Assembly: GCA_029891385.1 (NCBI GenBank)
Contig: CM057228.1
Span: forward strand, 24,672,809 to 24,736,808
DNA: 64,000 bases
Direction of reading: 5' to 3'
Source of the DNA: Erythroxylum novogranatense
Lineage: Eukaryota > Streptophyta > Magnoliopsida > Malpighiales > Erythroxylaceae
Shown here: one piece after another, positions 35,178 through 45,130 of the stretch
Layout: each line of letters begins with the position of its first letter
How positions within the stretch are numbered: the stretch's first letter is position 1
The notes under the pieces: generated by a model
Told to the model about the DNA's origin: nothing
Seen by the model: only the letters and a program-made list of their open reading frames with translations
Databases searched by the model: none
Program-made: the position numbers and the translations under genes

Positions 35178-35939
35178 TAGAGGCACCGTTGGATCGACAG
35201 TCCACGGATATCGCTGGGACTTCCAGGCAGTAGCTTGGAAGTTACAGGTAAGTAACCTAGTTGGTTCCTCGATCTTTGTGTATTAATATGTGCTGTGAAT
35301 GTGTGAATTAGTTGCCAACGTGAGTGTTACAAATGTGAATCAGTGTATAGAATTATAAGTAAGTGTTCTGATTGTGACAAGCGAGTGAAGTGATATATAT
35401 ATATGTGCTAGTGACTGTGCAAGTGTTAGTGCATACTAGGCATGATTATAAATGGTAACTAAACAGTTGTGACTGAAGCATTTAGTGAGCAGAGCTTTAA
35501 GCTCGATTATCAGTGAATGGGCCTAAGGCCAAAAAGGGAATAGTGCATACCAAGAGGGCTCTCCTATCCCTAATGTGAGCAGGCAGTAGTGCATACCCTG
35601 AGGGCTCTCCTACTTGCCGAAAATGTGATCATTGTGAAAAGTGCCCGAATCGGGACAGTGTTAACGCTTAGTCACAACAATGACATAAAATGAGAATTTG
35701 CATACATTGTGCATCTGACTGTGTAGTGAAATTGAGAATGCGTGTGATATGTGACAATTGTGAAGTGACATGTCTGAGCTATGTTATCGTATAAATGTGT
35801 AAATTGTGTACAGTGTTCTAAAATGCGTTAAAGTGTACTATGTGATATATTAAGTGTATATGCATGAGTTGGGTGAACCATCGATGATGGTTTCTCATTG
35901 AGTTCGCAAACTCACCCAACATTGCAATATATTTTTCAG
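35178..35939 (+). promoter_or_regulatory. Intron-like leader module in LTR of C
   Basis: ACTTCC/GGAAGT inverted repeat, then donor AGGTAAGTAACC with GT at 35248, and acceptor ATTTTTCAG ending at 35939, giving 692 nt. Hairpin words GAGCTTTAAGCTC and GGGCCTAAGGCC lie near 35490-35535. The AACCATC-GAT-GATGGTT and GAGTT/AACTC pairs lie just before the acceptor. Confidence 0.55.
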
Positions 35940-36328
35940 GTCAGCGTCAGTAGGATTCTAGCTCCCGTGATAGATTTTCCTGCAGTGCGAGTGCTTGGTC
36001 AAGTGAAGCGATAGCACACAGGTCGATCAGCTGGGACGATTTTTGAGGATGGCTTAGTATAGACTTTTGTATCAATTTCCTTTTTGGGATATTGTGTTAG
36101 ACTGTAGGGAACTGATAGACTTGTCTATATTTTGGATTGATGTTATGAAATGAAAGATTATTGTGGTTTTAAATTTTAGTGATTTGTATAATGCGGTTTA
36201 AATTATATTGATGCCATGCGAGTGTTTAGTGATAGTTGCGAGCGTAGCACTTCCTTCTTTTGTCGGATATGCGTTTAACGACCCACGGTGTTCTCAGTGC
36301 GTACCTACTGATGAGGGGCCACATTAGG

Positions 36329-36343
36329 TGGTATCAGAGCATG
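36329..36343 (+). promoter_or_regulatory. Primer-binding site of element C
   Basis: TGGTATCAGAGCATG, separated from the LTR end by TTAGG. Confidence 0.85.
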
Positions 36344-36426
36344 ATTTGGCATCTTTTGGGCATAGTATATTTTAGGTTTGAATTTTAGTGAGAAAAGCGA
36401 AAATTGATCAGATTCTTGTTGTTGTA

Positions 36427-37329
36427 GGTCATCCGTTCTTGGAGAGCAAGTGGATCAACCAACTGACCTAGGATCCGTGGGAGCTAGTAGAGAGTCCCCT
36501 GTGCCTCATTCTGATGAGCTACCTCCCAGAGTTCCCGTGAGACGGGAGAGGAGGTATGATAAAGCTAAGGTGGAGCCGTTGACTTCATGGCAAAGACCGA
36601 TCTGCTTTGAGGCTGAGGGTTGGTTAGAGAGGACTGAGAGAGTCCTGGACCAGATGGATTGTGACGCAGAGGAGAGTTTCGATTATGCAGTGTCTTTGCT
36701 TCAGGGTCCGGCTTATCAGTGGTGGAAGACTATTCCGGGCAGTTCCACCAGGCCCTGCATGTTGACTTGGGATGATTTCCTGCGGGCATTCAGAGATAAC
36801 TTCATGCCCAAGGTTTATTTAGAGATGAAGATGCAGGAGTTTTTGGAGTTGAGACAGGGGCAGATGTCAGTGGCAGATTATAAGGTTCGGTTTAATGAGC
36901 TGTCGACGTATGCGTCTGTTTTGCTTGCCTCTGAGTCTAATAGGTGTCGGAGGTTTGAGGGCGGACTCAATGTGGAGATCCGTACCAGATTGGCCCGATC
37001 GGACATGGACACCTTCGTTGAGTTGAGGGCGGCCGTGAGGATCGAGCGATTCTTTGGCGAGTCGACTGATCTTTGGGCCGGGACCCAGGCAAGAGGTCGA
37101 TGATAGTCGGCGATGTTAGTAGAGGTTAAGAAGCGTCGAGCGGAGTTCTTGGTCCATTGGAGGAGCTCGACAGTCTGGTTTTGGGCAGAGAGGCAGATTT
37201 GCTCAGTCTAGTGGTGGCCATAGCGGTGCTAGAGGTTCAGGCCAGACAATCCCACTATGTGAGTATTATGAGAGGAGACACAGTGGGGAGTGCTGGAGGT
37301 TTACCGGAGCGTGTCTCAAGTGTGGTTCC
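36427..37329 (+). pseudogene. gag: Element C gag
   Basis: Coding similarity begins near 36427 and runs open to 37103. It includes EGWLERTERVLDQMDC, a QWWKTIPG block, TWDDFLRAFRDNFMP (~residue 107) and RRFEGGLNVEIR (~170). There is no ATG at the start: the conserved frame opens with GTG at 36450, and upstream sequence reads TTGTTGTTGTAGG, a possible splice acceptor also present in E. After 37103 the frame shifts. The zinc-finger region ([12 protein letters not shown], with Tyr in place of the second Cys, then [14 protein letters not shown]) lies at 37260-37355 in the frame of the downstream pol. Family function: capsid and RNA binding. Broken by at least one shift. Confidence 0.85.
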
Positions 37330-39579
37330 ATGGACCATCAGCTCCGAGAGTGTCCTTTTACTGTGGATCTTGGATCCACTCATTCTTTTATTGCACCGCA
37401 TGTGGCATGTAGACTGCATTGTGATAGGGAGAGATTGCAGTGTGGGTTAGAGGTGAGTACACCTCTAGGTAGTACGACAATTTTGGGAGAGGTTTGCAAG
37501 GGGTGTCTGATAGTGATTGATCAGGCAGAGTTGAGTGCAGACCTGATAGTTTTGTCTTTGAGAGAGATATATCTGATTCTGGGGATGGACTGGCTTACTG
37601 CGCATAGGGCTGTGATGGATTGTTATACCAAGGACGTTGTGTTAGAATCTCCTGGTCAGCCTAGAGCTATTTTTCGAGGTGTTAGTCAGGCAGTGCCAGC
37701 TAGAATGATTTCCTTTCTGAGTACCCTGAGGTTGATGCAGGGAGGATGTGAGGCCTATCTGGCTCACGTGGTTAATTCTAGGGTTGAGCAGAGGTTGCAG
37801 GATATTCCCGTGATTAGGGAATTTCCGGATGTGTTCCCCGATGAGTTACCAGGTTTGTCGCCAGATCGGGAGACGGAGTTTGAGATAGACCTCGTTCCAG
37901 GTACCACTCCTATATCTATACCTCCATATAGGATGGCACCGGTGGAACTGAGGGAGCTTAAGGCTCAGTTGCAGGAGTTGTTGGATAAGGGGTTCATTAG
38001 GCCGAGTGTTTCGCCTTGGGGAGCTCCAATGTTGTTTGTAAAGAAGAAGGACGGGATTTTGAGGTTGTGCATCGACTATAGGCAGGTGAATCGGGTGACA
38101 GTCAAGAATAAGTACCCACTGCCTAGGATCGATGATTTATTTAACCAGTTGCAGGGAGCTCAGGTGTTTACTAAGTTGGATCTGTGGTCAGGGTATTTTC
38201 AGTTGAGGATTGCAGAGGCCGATGTGCCTAAGAGTGCTTTCAGGAGCAGGTATAGGCATTTCGAGTTCTTAGTGATGCCGTTTGGGTTGACCAACGCCCC
38301 GGCAGCCTTCATGGCCTTGATGAATAAGGTCTTCCAGTCCTACCTGGATCAGTTCGTGATTGTGTTTATTGATGATATTTTGGTGTATTCGAGGAGTAGA
38401 CAGGAGCATGCAGAGCATCTGAGGATTGTATTGCAGATCATGAGAGAGAGACAGCTGTATGCCAAATTCACAAAATGTGAATTTTGGCTGGATGAGGTGG
38501 TGTTCTTGGGCCACATTGTGTCTGATGAGGGTATCCGGGTGGATCCTCACAAGATTGAGGCAGTGAGGAGTTGGGAGATTTCGAGGAATGTATCAGAGGT
38601 TCGGAGTTTCCTCGGTCTAGCAGGATATTACCGGAGGTTTGTCGAGGGGTTTTCAGTGATCTCAGCCCCTTTGATAAAACTTCTGAGGAAAAATGTGGCC
38701 TTCAGATGGACTGATAAGTGTCAGAGGAGCTTTGAGGAGCTTAGGCATCGATTGACTACGACGCCAGTGTTAGCTTTGCCGTCACGGTCCGGAGGTTTTG
38801 AGGTTTTCAGTGATGCTTCGCAGCAGGGTTTAGGTTGTATTCTGATGCAGCATAGGAGAGTTATAGCATATGCCTCGAGACAGTTGAGGTCTCATGAGAG
38901 GAATTATCCAGTGCATGATTTGGAGTTGGCTGCAGTGGTGTTTACTCTGAAGATCTGGAGACATTATTTGTATGGGGAGACGTTCCAGATCTTCACTGAT
39001 CATAAGAGTTTGCGGTATCTGTTGAGTCAGCGAGAGTTGAATTTGAGACAGAGGAGATGGATTGAGCTGTTGAAGGACTATGACTGCACGATTGAGTATC
39101 ATCCAGGGAAGGCCAATGTGGTGGCAGATGCGTTGAGTAGGAGATCTCATATTAGTGCAGCTCAGATTCAGATTGAGAGATTGCCCAGCTTGATTCAGTT
39201 GAGAGCGCTTAATGTGCATATGGATTTGGCTCAGGATGGAGCCTTGATTGCTACCTTGAGGCTTAGGCCGATGTTACAGGATAGGATCAGGAGAGTCCAG
39301 AATCAGGATCTAGTGTTAGTGAGATTGATAGATAGAGTCAGATCAGGGTTGACTGCTGATTTTGAGTTGAGAGATGGGACTCTTTGGATGGGTCAGAGAT
39401 TGTGTATTCCTAATGTGGATGAGTTGAGGCGAGAGATTTTGGAGGAAGTGCATGTGGCCGCTTATGCGATGCATCCTGGTACCACCAAGATGTATAATAC
39501 CCTTAAGTTGCATTTTTGGTGGCCAGGCATGAAGAAGCAAGTGGCAGAGTTCGTTTCTCGGTGTTTGTCGTGCCAGTAG
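37330..39579 (+). CDS. pol: Element C Pol: protease, RT, RNase H, integrase N-terminus
   Basis: A 749-codon open frame beginning inside the zinc knuckle. Residues ~14-22 are the protease site, DLGSTHSF, only about five residues past the last knuckle Cys. In E about 85 residues lie between them, so C has an in-frame deletion. RT (~220-390) has [28 protein letters not shown] and [10 protein letters not shown] with both catalytic Asp. RNase H (~490-610) has [28 protein letters not shown] and ADALSRR. The integrase zinc-binding region ([12 protein letters not shown]...RCLSC) is followed by TAG at 39577-39579 in place of a Gln-type codon. RT and RNase H look intact; the whole polyprotein is not. 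Confidence 0.85.
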   Translation: MDHQLRECPFTVDLGSTHSFIAPHVACRLHCDRERLQCGLEVSTPLGSTTILGEVCKGCLIVIDQAELSADLIVLSLREIYLILGMDWLTAHRAVMDCYTKDVVLESPGQPRAIFRGVSQAVPARMISFLSTLRLMQGGCEAYLAHVVNSRVEQRLQDIPVIREFPDVFPDELPGLSPDRETEFEIDLVPGTTPISIPPYRMAPVELRELKAQLQELLDKGFIRPSVSPWGAPMLFVKKKDGILRLCIDYRQVNRVTVKNKYPLPRIDDLFNQLQGAQVFTKLDLWSGYFQLRIAEADVPKSAFRSRYRHFEFLVMPFGLTNAPAAFMALMNKVFQSYLDQFVIVFIDDILVYSRSRQEHAEHLRIVLQIMRERQLYAKFTKCEFWLDEVVFLGHIVSDEGIRVDPHKIEAVRSWEISRNVSEVRSFLGLAGYYRRFVEGFSVISAPLIKLLRKNVAFRWTDKCQRSFEELRHRLTTTPVLALPSRSGGFEVFSDASQQGLGCILMQHRRVIAYASRQLRSHERNYPVHDLELAAVVFTLKIWRHYLYGETFQIFTDHKSLRYLLSQRELNLRQRRWIELLKDYDCTIEYHPGKANVVADALSRRSHISAAQIQIERLPSLIQLRALNVHMDLAQDGALIATLRLRPMLQDRIRRVQNQDLVLVRLIDRVRSGLTADFELRDGTLWMGQRLCIPNVDELRREILEEVHVAAYAMHPGTTKMYNTLKLHFWWPGMKKQVAEFVSRCLSCQ

Positions 39580-40737
39580 GTTAAGGCTGAGCACCAGGCC
39601 CCAGTTGGGAGATTGCATTCGTTACCCATTCCGGAGTGGAAATGGGAACGGATTACTATGGACTTTATTATGGGATTGCCTGGGACGCCGAGGTAGCATA
39701 ATGCGATCTGGGTCATAGTGGACCGGTTGACCAAATCGGCTCACTTCTTGCCAGTGCGAGAGAATAATACTCTTGATCAGTTGGCCCAGAAGTATGTGGC
39801 TGAGATTGTGCGACTGCATGGGGTCCCAATATCGATTGTGTCAGATAGGGATCTCAGATTTACTTCGAGGTTCTGGAGGAGCCTGCAGTCAGCTTTGGGT
39901 TCGAAGTTGAACTTTAGTACAACATTTCCTCCTCAGAAAGATGGGAAGAGTGAGAGGACGATCAAGACTGTTGAGGATATGCTGAGAGCTTGTGTATTAG
40001 AGTTCAGAGGTGCTTGGGATCGATGCTTGGCTCTGGCTGAGTTTGCGCACAATAATCGATTACAGGCAAGATTGGGATGGCACCGTATGAGGCCTTATAT
40101 GGGAGACCGTGTAGATCACCTCTTTCTTTGGGATGAAGAGGGTGTGAGGATGCTTGAGGGTCCCGAGCTGATCCAGGATACAGTGGATAAAGTGAGATTG
40201 ATTCGGAGTCTTATCAAGGCGGCTCAGGATAGACAGAAGAGTTATGCGGATCAGCATCGGCGTGAGATGGAGTGCTGATGTAAGTGACAGAGTATTCCTC
40301 CAAAGTGTCACCTTGGAGAGGAGTCTTTGAGATTTGGCCGTAAGGGCAAGTTGAGTCCTCGGTATATCGGTCCCTATGAGATTACTGAGAGGATTGGACC
40401 GTTGGCCTATAGATTGGCTTTGCCTAGTGAGATGTCCCAGTTGCATTATGTGTTCCATGTGAGTATGCTCTAGAGATACCGCTCAGACCTGACTCATGTG
40501 ATTCCGGCTCAAGAGATTGAGATAGCGAGTGATCTGAGTTATGTTGAGGAGCCGGTGTAGATTATCGGATCGCGGGTCAAGCAATTGAGGAGCAGGGTGA
40601 TTCCATTGGTGAAAGTCCTATGGAAGAACCACTCATCAGAGGAAGCAACTTGGGAGACTGAGGAGCACATGAGGAGGCAAGATTTCATCTCATTCGACCC
40701 GATCGGTATGAAATTTCGGGACGAAATTTTTATTTAG
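39580..40737 (+). pseudogene. pol: Element C integrase core and chromodomain
   Basis: Continues in the pol frame after the TAG. The first catalytic Asp is in TMDFIMGLP (39655-39680), a TAG follows near 39694, then [14 protein letters not shown], the second Asp in IVSDRDLRFTSRF and the Glu in ERTIKTVEDML. A shift or stop near 40278 precedes the GPY-like SPRYIGPYEITERIG. Two further stops occur (40471, 40558). The chromodomain reads VIPLVKVLWKNHSSEEATWE, near 40600-40655, and the frame ends with a TAG at 40735-40737. In chromoviruses this domain directs insertion toward marked chromatin. At least four lesions make it inactive. Confidence 0.85.
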
Positions 40738-40748
40738 GAGGGGAGAAT
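40736..40748 (+). promoter_or_regulatory. Polypurine tract of element C
   Basis: AGGAGGGGAGAAT immediately before the 3' LTR at 40749. It overlaps the pol stop codon. Confidence 0.85.
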
Positions 40749-40895
40749 TGTAACATCCCGTTACTGATGTGAAGGTCATATCGGTAATTTGGATGGGTTA
40801 GTGGGGTGCATTCATATTGAACTGCACGTGCATCAGTGATAATTGAGTAAATTGCACATGCACATATAGCGGCATGCATTCATGATTTACCAGCG
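40749..40895 (+). repeat. Truncated 3' LTR of element C
   Basis: Matches 33637-33800 closely, lacking 14 bp (TTTTTTCCTCTGCA type) that lie between TGCA repeats in the 5' copy. Similarity stops near 40887-40900, where D-type LTR sequence begins. Confidence 0.85.
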
Positions 40896-41510
40896 CATTT
40901 GGGGGTCGGTTTTGGCTGACCGACCCCTCTTCCTTCTTTTGGCCATAACTATTTGTGTAGACCTCCGATTAAGCTGATTTTTGAAGCAATGGAATCCTAA
41001 GAAAATTTTCTATCTTTTTATGCCTGATTTACCAGTATTACTTTTAAATTGAAAAAGGTGGTTTGAAACAAAGTGTGGAGGTCGACTGATCAAGTCTGAA
41101 TATACTTTACTAATTTTGAGATATCTTGAGCTATAGAGCTCCGATCGAAGCAATTATTATTTTAAATTAAACTAGAGACATAAACCTACAAGTTTTATGA
41201 AGGAGCTGATTGGCATTTCAGCCTCTAAAATTTTCAAATTTTGTCATGAAGTCGGTAGAGGGTTAGTTTTCACTGTTTTCTTTAAGATAGTATTTTAACC
41301 ATAACTCCATTTCTAATCCAAATTGAGCGTTTTCAGTGGCGTTGGAATCGTGAGATCATGAGGAACAATTTTCTTAAAAAGCCAATCCCAAATTTTTTTT
41401 ACTATTAAAAGTTTCTCTATTTGTGGTCAGTATGTGTTCGTTTTGGGTCCTCTATGCTTATGTTTGCTTTTGTGCTTCCGAATGTTGGGCCTCAGAGACG
41501 AGGTCCAACA
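40896..41510 (+). repeat. Partial 5' LTR of element D
   Basis: Ends GACGAGGTCCAACA. It corresponds to B LTR from about 27690 to 28480, with the 'CTCCGATTAAGCTGATTTTTGA' block (40965-40985) and a unit-like core at 41190-41200. It then jumps to the LTR end, so about 2.6 kb present in B is absent. A perfect inverted repeat GGGGTCGGT...ACCGACCCC lies at 40902-40926. Confidence 0.7.
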
Positions 41511-41515
41511 TTGTT

Positions 41516-41528
41516 TGGTATCAGAGCC
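41516..41528 (+). promoter_or_regulatory. Primer-binding site of element D
   Basis: TGGTATCAGAGCC, five bases after the LTR end. Confidence 0.85.
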
Positions 41529-41703
41529 TAGGTTTCACTTCTAGGCTTAGAATGCATAGTAGGAAATCGTTTGTTATGTGATTAAATGTTTGCATTATGA
41601 ATTGATTGTTTGTATTAAGTGGCATGCATATCATGCATACATATAGAAACTAAGATTAAAACGAATTGTAGCTAATTATAAATGTTTTCATTGAAGGAGT
41701 AAG

Positions 41704-42028
41704 ATGTCACCTCGTAGAAGGACACGAGGAGTTCTGCAAGGTTCTATCGCACCTAACTCTCCACCGAGAGAGGAGAGTACCGATGAGTCGGTAGCCCTGG
41801 GAGTGGCTGAGGCTTCTCGAGGGCAGAGTAGTGAGCCCCTCCGATCTCAGACTCAACTGTCGCCTAGTCAGTCTGAGCAAGTGCCTGCGTTAGACCCGAG
41901 ATTGTTCCAGGCATTTACCCAAGCTTTTGTTCAGGCGATGGGTCAAATGCCCCAAGCTTCTGGTTCGGCCCCAGTTAAGAAGGGGAGACAGTTTGACAAG
42001 CTGAGAAAGTATGGAGCTATGGACTTCT
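41704..42028 (+). pseudogene. gag: Element D gag, first part (split by G)
   Basis: ATG at 41704 with N-terminus MSPRRRTRGVLQGS, an AFTQAFVQAMGQMP segment and KKGRQFDKLRKYGAMDF. The open frame runs about 108 codons to the junction with G, then continues into G sequence as an artefact. The reading resumes in frame at 44165-44170 if one copy of the 5-bp duplication is counted. Confidence 0.9.
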
Positions 42029-42235
42029 TGTTAAGTCAAAACAGACTTCACGTATTAATTAATTTTGATAATAAACAAAGAGAAATATACGGAAGCTTTA
42101 CGAAGACGAAAAGCGTATTTATACAAAAGGCATTTAAGCTTTACTAAAAAAAAGCGAGCGATACAAAAGCGCATTTAAGCTTTACGAAGAAAAAGCAGAC
42201 GATACAAAAAGCAGACGGAAGCTTTCCGAGACAAA
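42029..42235 (+). repeat. Truncated 5' LTR of G with ~42-bp tandem units
   Basis: Opening bases match 43219 onward. AAGCTT words at 42093, 42136, 42177 and 42219 mark units of 41-43 bp. No LTR end or primer site follows. Confidence 0.7.
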
Positions 42236-43218
42236 CCAAAGAGATATGTGAAAGCCTTCTTCAAATCAGTTGAATATAATAATGGCATTTTACATCTGTT
42301 GGATAGGGTTACAAAATTTCTATGATCAATCAAGAGAGTGGGAGAGAACCATATCCACCGAGCCATTTGGAGAGCGTATCACTTCTTATCCTCAGATCGA
42401 GCAAGACAATAATCAAGGTGGTACCGATCTTCAACCACCAAATTTTGTTGAACTCAATTATGAGAAGCTAAAACCGAAAGTTCAAACAGAGCCAGATTGG
42501 ATGACATGATCACGATCGATTGCAGAGGCAAGAAATTGATTGATGCAAAGATGTAAGGAGAAAAGGAGTGGTCATCCATCTGCGTGTATCAAGATCCAGA
42601 CCAAGTCTAACTAAGGCAAAAAGCAGATGATCCACAGGAGGCAACATCAGAATGGGTCAAGATTGTTCTGCTCGATTGGCAACTCGTAATGTTGTTTTAC
42701 TATAATACGTAACATTCGCTAAATCGACCTCTGTGGGAGATCGTTCAATCTGCAGGCTATGCCATGGTTTGGACGACTTTTCAACTAATAAGAGATTCCT
42801 ATGATCTTGATATCAATGAACAAGTCTGTATTTGTTCCTCCTCCTCTTCGCAAATCATTGAACCAAATGTCTTTAATAAGGAAGCTTATACAACAACAAA
42901 GGGCTATCGTTGAAAAGCAAGTTGTTAAGACAAGACCCTCGACCGCAGATGAATAATCAACTCTAAAAAGCGGTTTGAAGCTTGATAAAGATATGAAGAA
43001 GATTAAGAAGATGCTGAAAAAGTTGGTGAAGCAGATTGGAAAATAATTGTTTGATCAATAACAAATAGGGGGAGAAGGGAGAAGGAAGAGAGAAGGGTGA
43101 AGGAAGAAATCAGCTGGAAGGATGAAGATATTTTTTTTCTCAATACTTCTGTATAATTCACAAGTATATGATACTTTTCATATTTTCACAAGTATTTGTT
43201 ATTATCAAAAGGGGAGAA
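42236..43218 (+). other. Interior of G, unknown coding relic
   Basis: Contains an open stretch 42270-42509 (79 codons, GGTDLQPPNFVELNYEKLK region) and, further on, a broken Lys-rich stretch near 42960-43045 (LDKDMKKIKKMLKKLVKQIG) that could form a coiled coil. The surrounding sequence (42520-42850) also reads as decayed protein with Trp and Cys. I recognise no family. It may be remains of an element protein or a captured host fragment. Confidence 0.45.
43207..43218 (+). promoter_or_regulatory. Polypurine tract of G
   Basis: AAAAGGGGAGAA directly before TGTTAAGTC. Confidence 0.8.
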
Positions 43219-44164
43219 TGTTAAGTCAAAGCAGACTTCACGATTAATTAATTTTGATAATAAACAAAGAGAAATATACTGGAAGAAAAGGCATTTATAC
43301 AAAAAGCGCATTTAAGCTTTACTTAAGAAAAAGCAGACGATACAAAAGCGGGCGGAAGCTTTACGAAGAAAAGCGCAGCGATACAAAAGGCATTTTAAGC
43401 TTTACGAAGACAAAAGCGAGGCGATACAAAAGCGCATTTAAGCTTTATAAGAAAAAGAAGACGATACAAAAGGCATTTTAAGCTTTACGAAGACAAAAAG
43501 CGGCATTTATAAAAATAAGATTTAAGAAAGAAACATCGCTTAAGACGGTACATGAGTTAAACTGAATAACCGCTTTTAAATATTCAAGCGTATAGACAAG
43601 AAACAGATTGAAGTTCCGACTATAAATAAGAGTCGAGATTGAAGAAGAAATAACTTTTGACAAAGTGAATGAAACTCGTATTCAATATCCGCCTATCTCG
43701 AGAGAAATATTCATAACTATTTTCGAGTGTATATTGTGAAGAGCAACACTTTTGTAAAAGCTCTTTATCGCTTTTCATTTTGAAAAGTGCTACAGATAGC
43801 CTCAAGAGGATAAGAGTAAAGAATACTTTTGTTAAGAGACTCAAGAGGCTCAATCTAAAGAATACTTGTAATCAGCTGGAGATAGTGAAAATCTCGGAAG
43901 AATATCGAGGATCGGACGAGCCCACGGTTTGGGTGAACCAGATAAAATTGCCGTGTTTCTCTCTAACTCTTATCGTTCTTAAATCGTAGTTTTCATTATT
44001 AACAAAGTTTTCAAACTAGTTAAGAATTGATTTAAGATAAGTTTTCCGAAAGAACAAGCAATTGTTATCAAGGGATTAAAGAAAAGTTTATCACAATTCA
44101 ACCCCCCCTTCTTGTGTATCTTGGTCATATTATTACTCAATATATTAACGTGTGATTTACTTCA
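43219..44164 (+). repeat. 3' LTR of G (946 bp) with ~42-bp tandem units
   Basis: AAGCTT words at 43314, 43356, 43397, 43440 and 43480 define five units of 40-43 bp (GACGATACAAAAGGCATTTA type). The terminus TTACTTCA is followed by the target duplication. Confidence 0.8.
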
Positions 44165-45130
44165 CTTCTATAGGACCACGGATCCTAAAGAAGCCGAGAA
44201 CTGGTTGAGGAAGACCGAGAGGGTCTTGGATTAGATGGAGTGCGAGGATGATGAGAGGGTGGTCTATGCTGTCAACTTACTTCAGGGTGATGCCTTGCAT
44301 TAATGGGAGGCGGTGCCGGGGAGTCAGATGAGACCAGTAGGGTTGACTTGGGGAGACTTCCTGGCTGTTTACAGGAAGAAGTATCTGTCTGAATTGTACA
44401 TTCGGCAGAAGTAGAGGGAGTTTCTGAGTCTCACCCAGAGGGAGATGACTGTTGCTGAATATGAGCGTCGGTTCACTCAGTTGTCGAGGTATGCTTCAGA
44501 GCTGATGTTCAGTGAGGCTGCCAAGTGCCGCAGGTTTGAGTCGGGCCTACATTTAGCTATCAGAGAGAAGGTAGTAGTACAGAACTTTGGCGATTTTCAG
44601 CAGCTGGTTGAAGCAGCTCTAAGGGTTGAGAACATCGAGAACATTAAGAGCGCAGTTAGCAGAAAGAGGAAGGAAAGAGAGCAGTTTAAAAGGGGAGGTG
44701 GTACTTCTATGCCTGAGAGAAGTGCCAGAGCCTTTCCTGTGCAGTCTGAGGAGAGAAGCAGCGGTGGAAGCCGGCCTAGACCTATGAGGACTCCTACTGT
44801 TTCTCACCAAGCTTCAACGGTGGGCGGCAGTAGAAGAGGTGATGGGGAGAGGCCACCTCTTCCCAAATGTGAGCACTGTGGGTATCTCCATAGAGAAGAA
44901 TGTCGTAGATTGACAGAAGCATGCTTCAATTGTGGGCAGAAAGGAAACATAGCCAGACAGTGTCATAAGCCGGATAGAAGAGAGGGATCACAGATGCAAG
45001 CTTCTAGGAGGACAGAGGCAGTGGGACAGAAGGCTGTGACTGAAGTGGGTAGCTCTAGGGTACCTAAGAGAGCTCATCCTCCAGACAGATCCAGGGGGCA
45101 AGCACCAGCTAGGGTGTTTGCAATAACTTG
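44165..45130 (+). pseudogene. gag: Element D gag, second part
   Basis: Resumes the capsid block interrupted by G (TTDPKEAENWLRKTE), with TAG at 44233, TAA at 44301 and TAG at 44413 where relatives have Gln or Trp. From 44445 it is open for 228 codons: YERRFTQLSRYASEL, AIREKVVVQNF, a Ser/Arg-rich linker, CEHCGYLHREEC and the knuckle CFNCGQKGNIARQC (Asn where His-adjacent Gly-His is usual, so the metal-binding His is lost). It ends at TGA 45129. Defective by several stops. Confidence 0.85.

Larger units (their letters stand above)
33637..36323 (+). repeat. 5' LTR of element C (2687 bp)
   Basis: Starts TGTAACATCCCATTACCGAT, ends GATGAGGGGCCACA. Contains a TATA box, donor-like TTGGTAAGT (34443), a CGTCGCGACG array, a 'TAGACCTTTAATTGAGG' block and an intron-like module. 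It shares its layout with Z and E. Confidence 0.9.
33637..40895 (+). mobile_element. Element C: chromovirus with truncated 3' LTR, inserted in B
   Basis: Full 5' LTR, primer site, gag, pol with chromodomain and a polypurine tract, then only about 145 bp of the 3' LTR. The left junction falls in B's RT after the FLVM word. The bases before it are GGTTA, but the right duplication is lost with the 3' LTR end, which fuses to D's LTR near 40887-40900. Confidence 0.85.
42029..44164 (+). mobile_element. Element G: non-autonomous, probably copia-type, in D gag
   Basis: Starts TGTTAAGTCAAAACAGAC, ends TTACTTCA, and is flanked by CTTCT at 42024-42028 and 44165-44169. A second TGTTAAGTC start at 43219 after a polypurine tract marks the 3' LTR. 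The left copy matches only its first ~200 bp, so the 5' LTR is truncated. About 1 kb of interior has no RT or integrase. Plus orientation follows from the polypurine tract. The Copia assignment is a guess from terminal and tract style. Confidence 0.75.

Noticed and set aside
36329..36343. tRNA-like words (TGGTATCAGAGC) as possible tRNA genes
   Set aside because: These are primer-binding sites next to LTR ends. No cloverleaf surrounds them.
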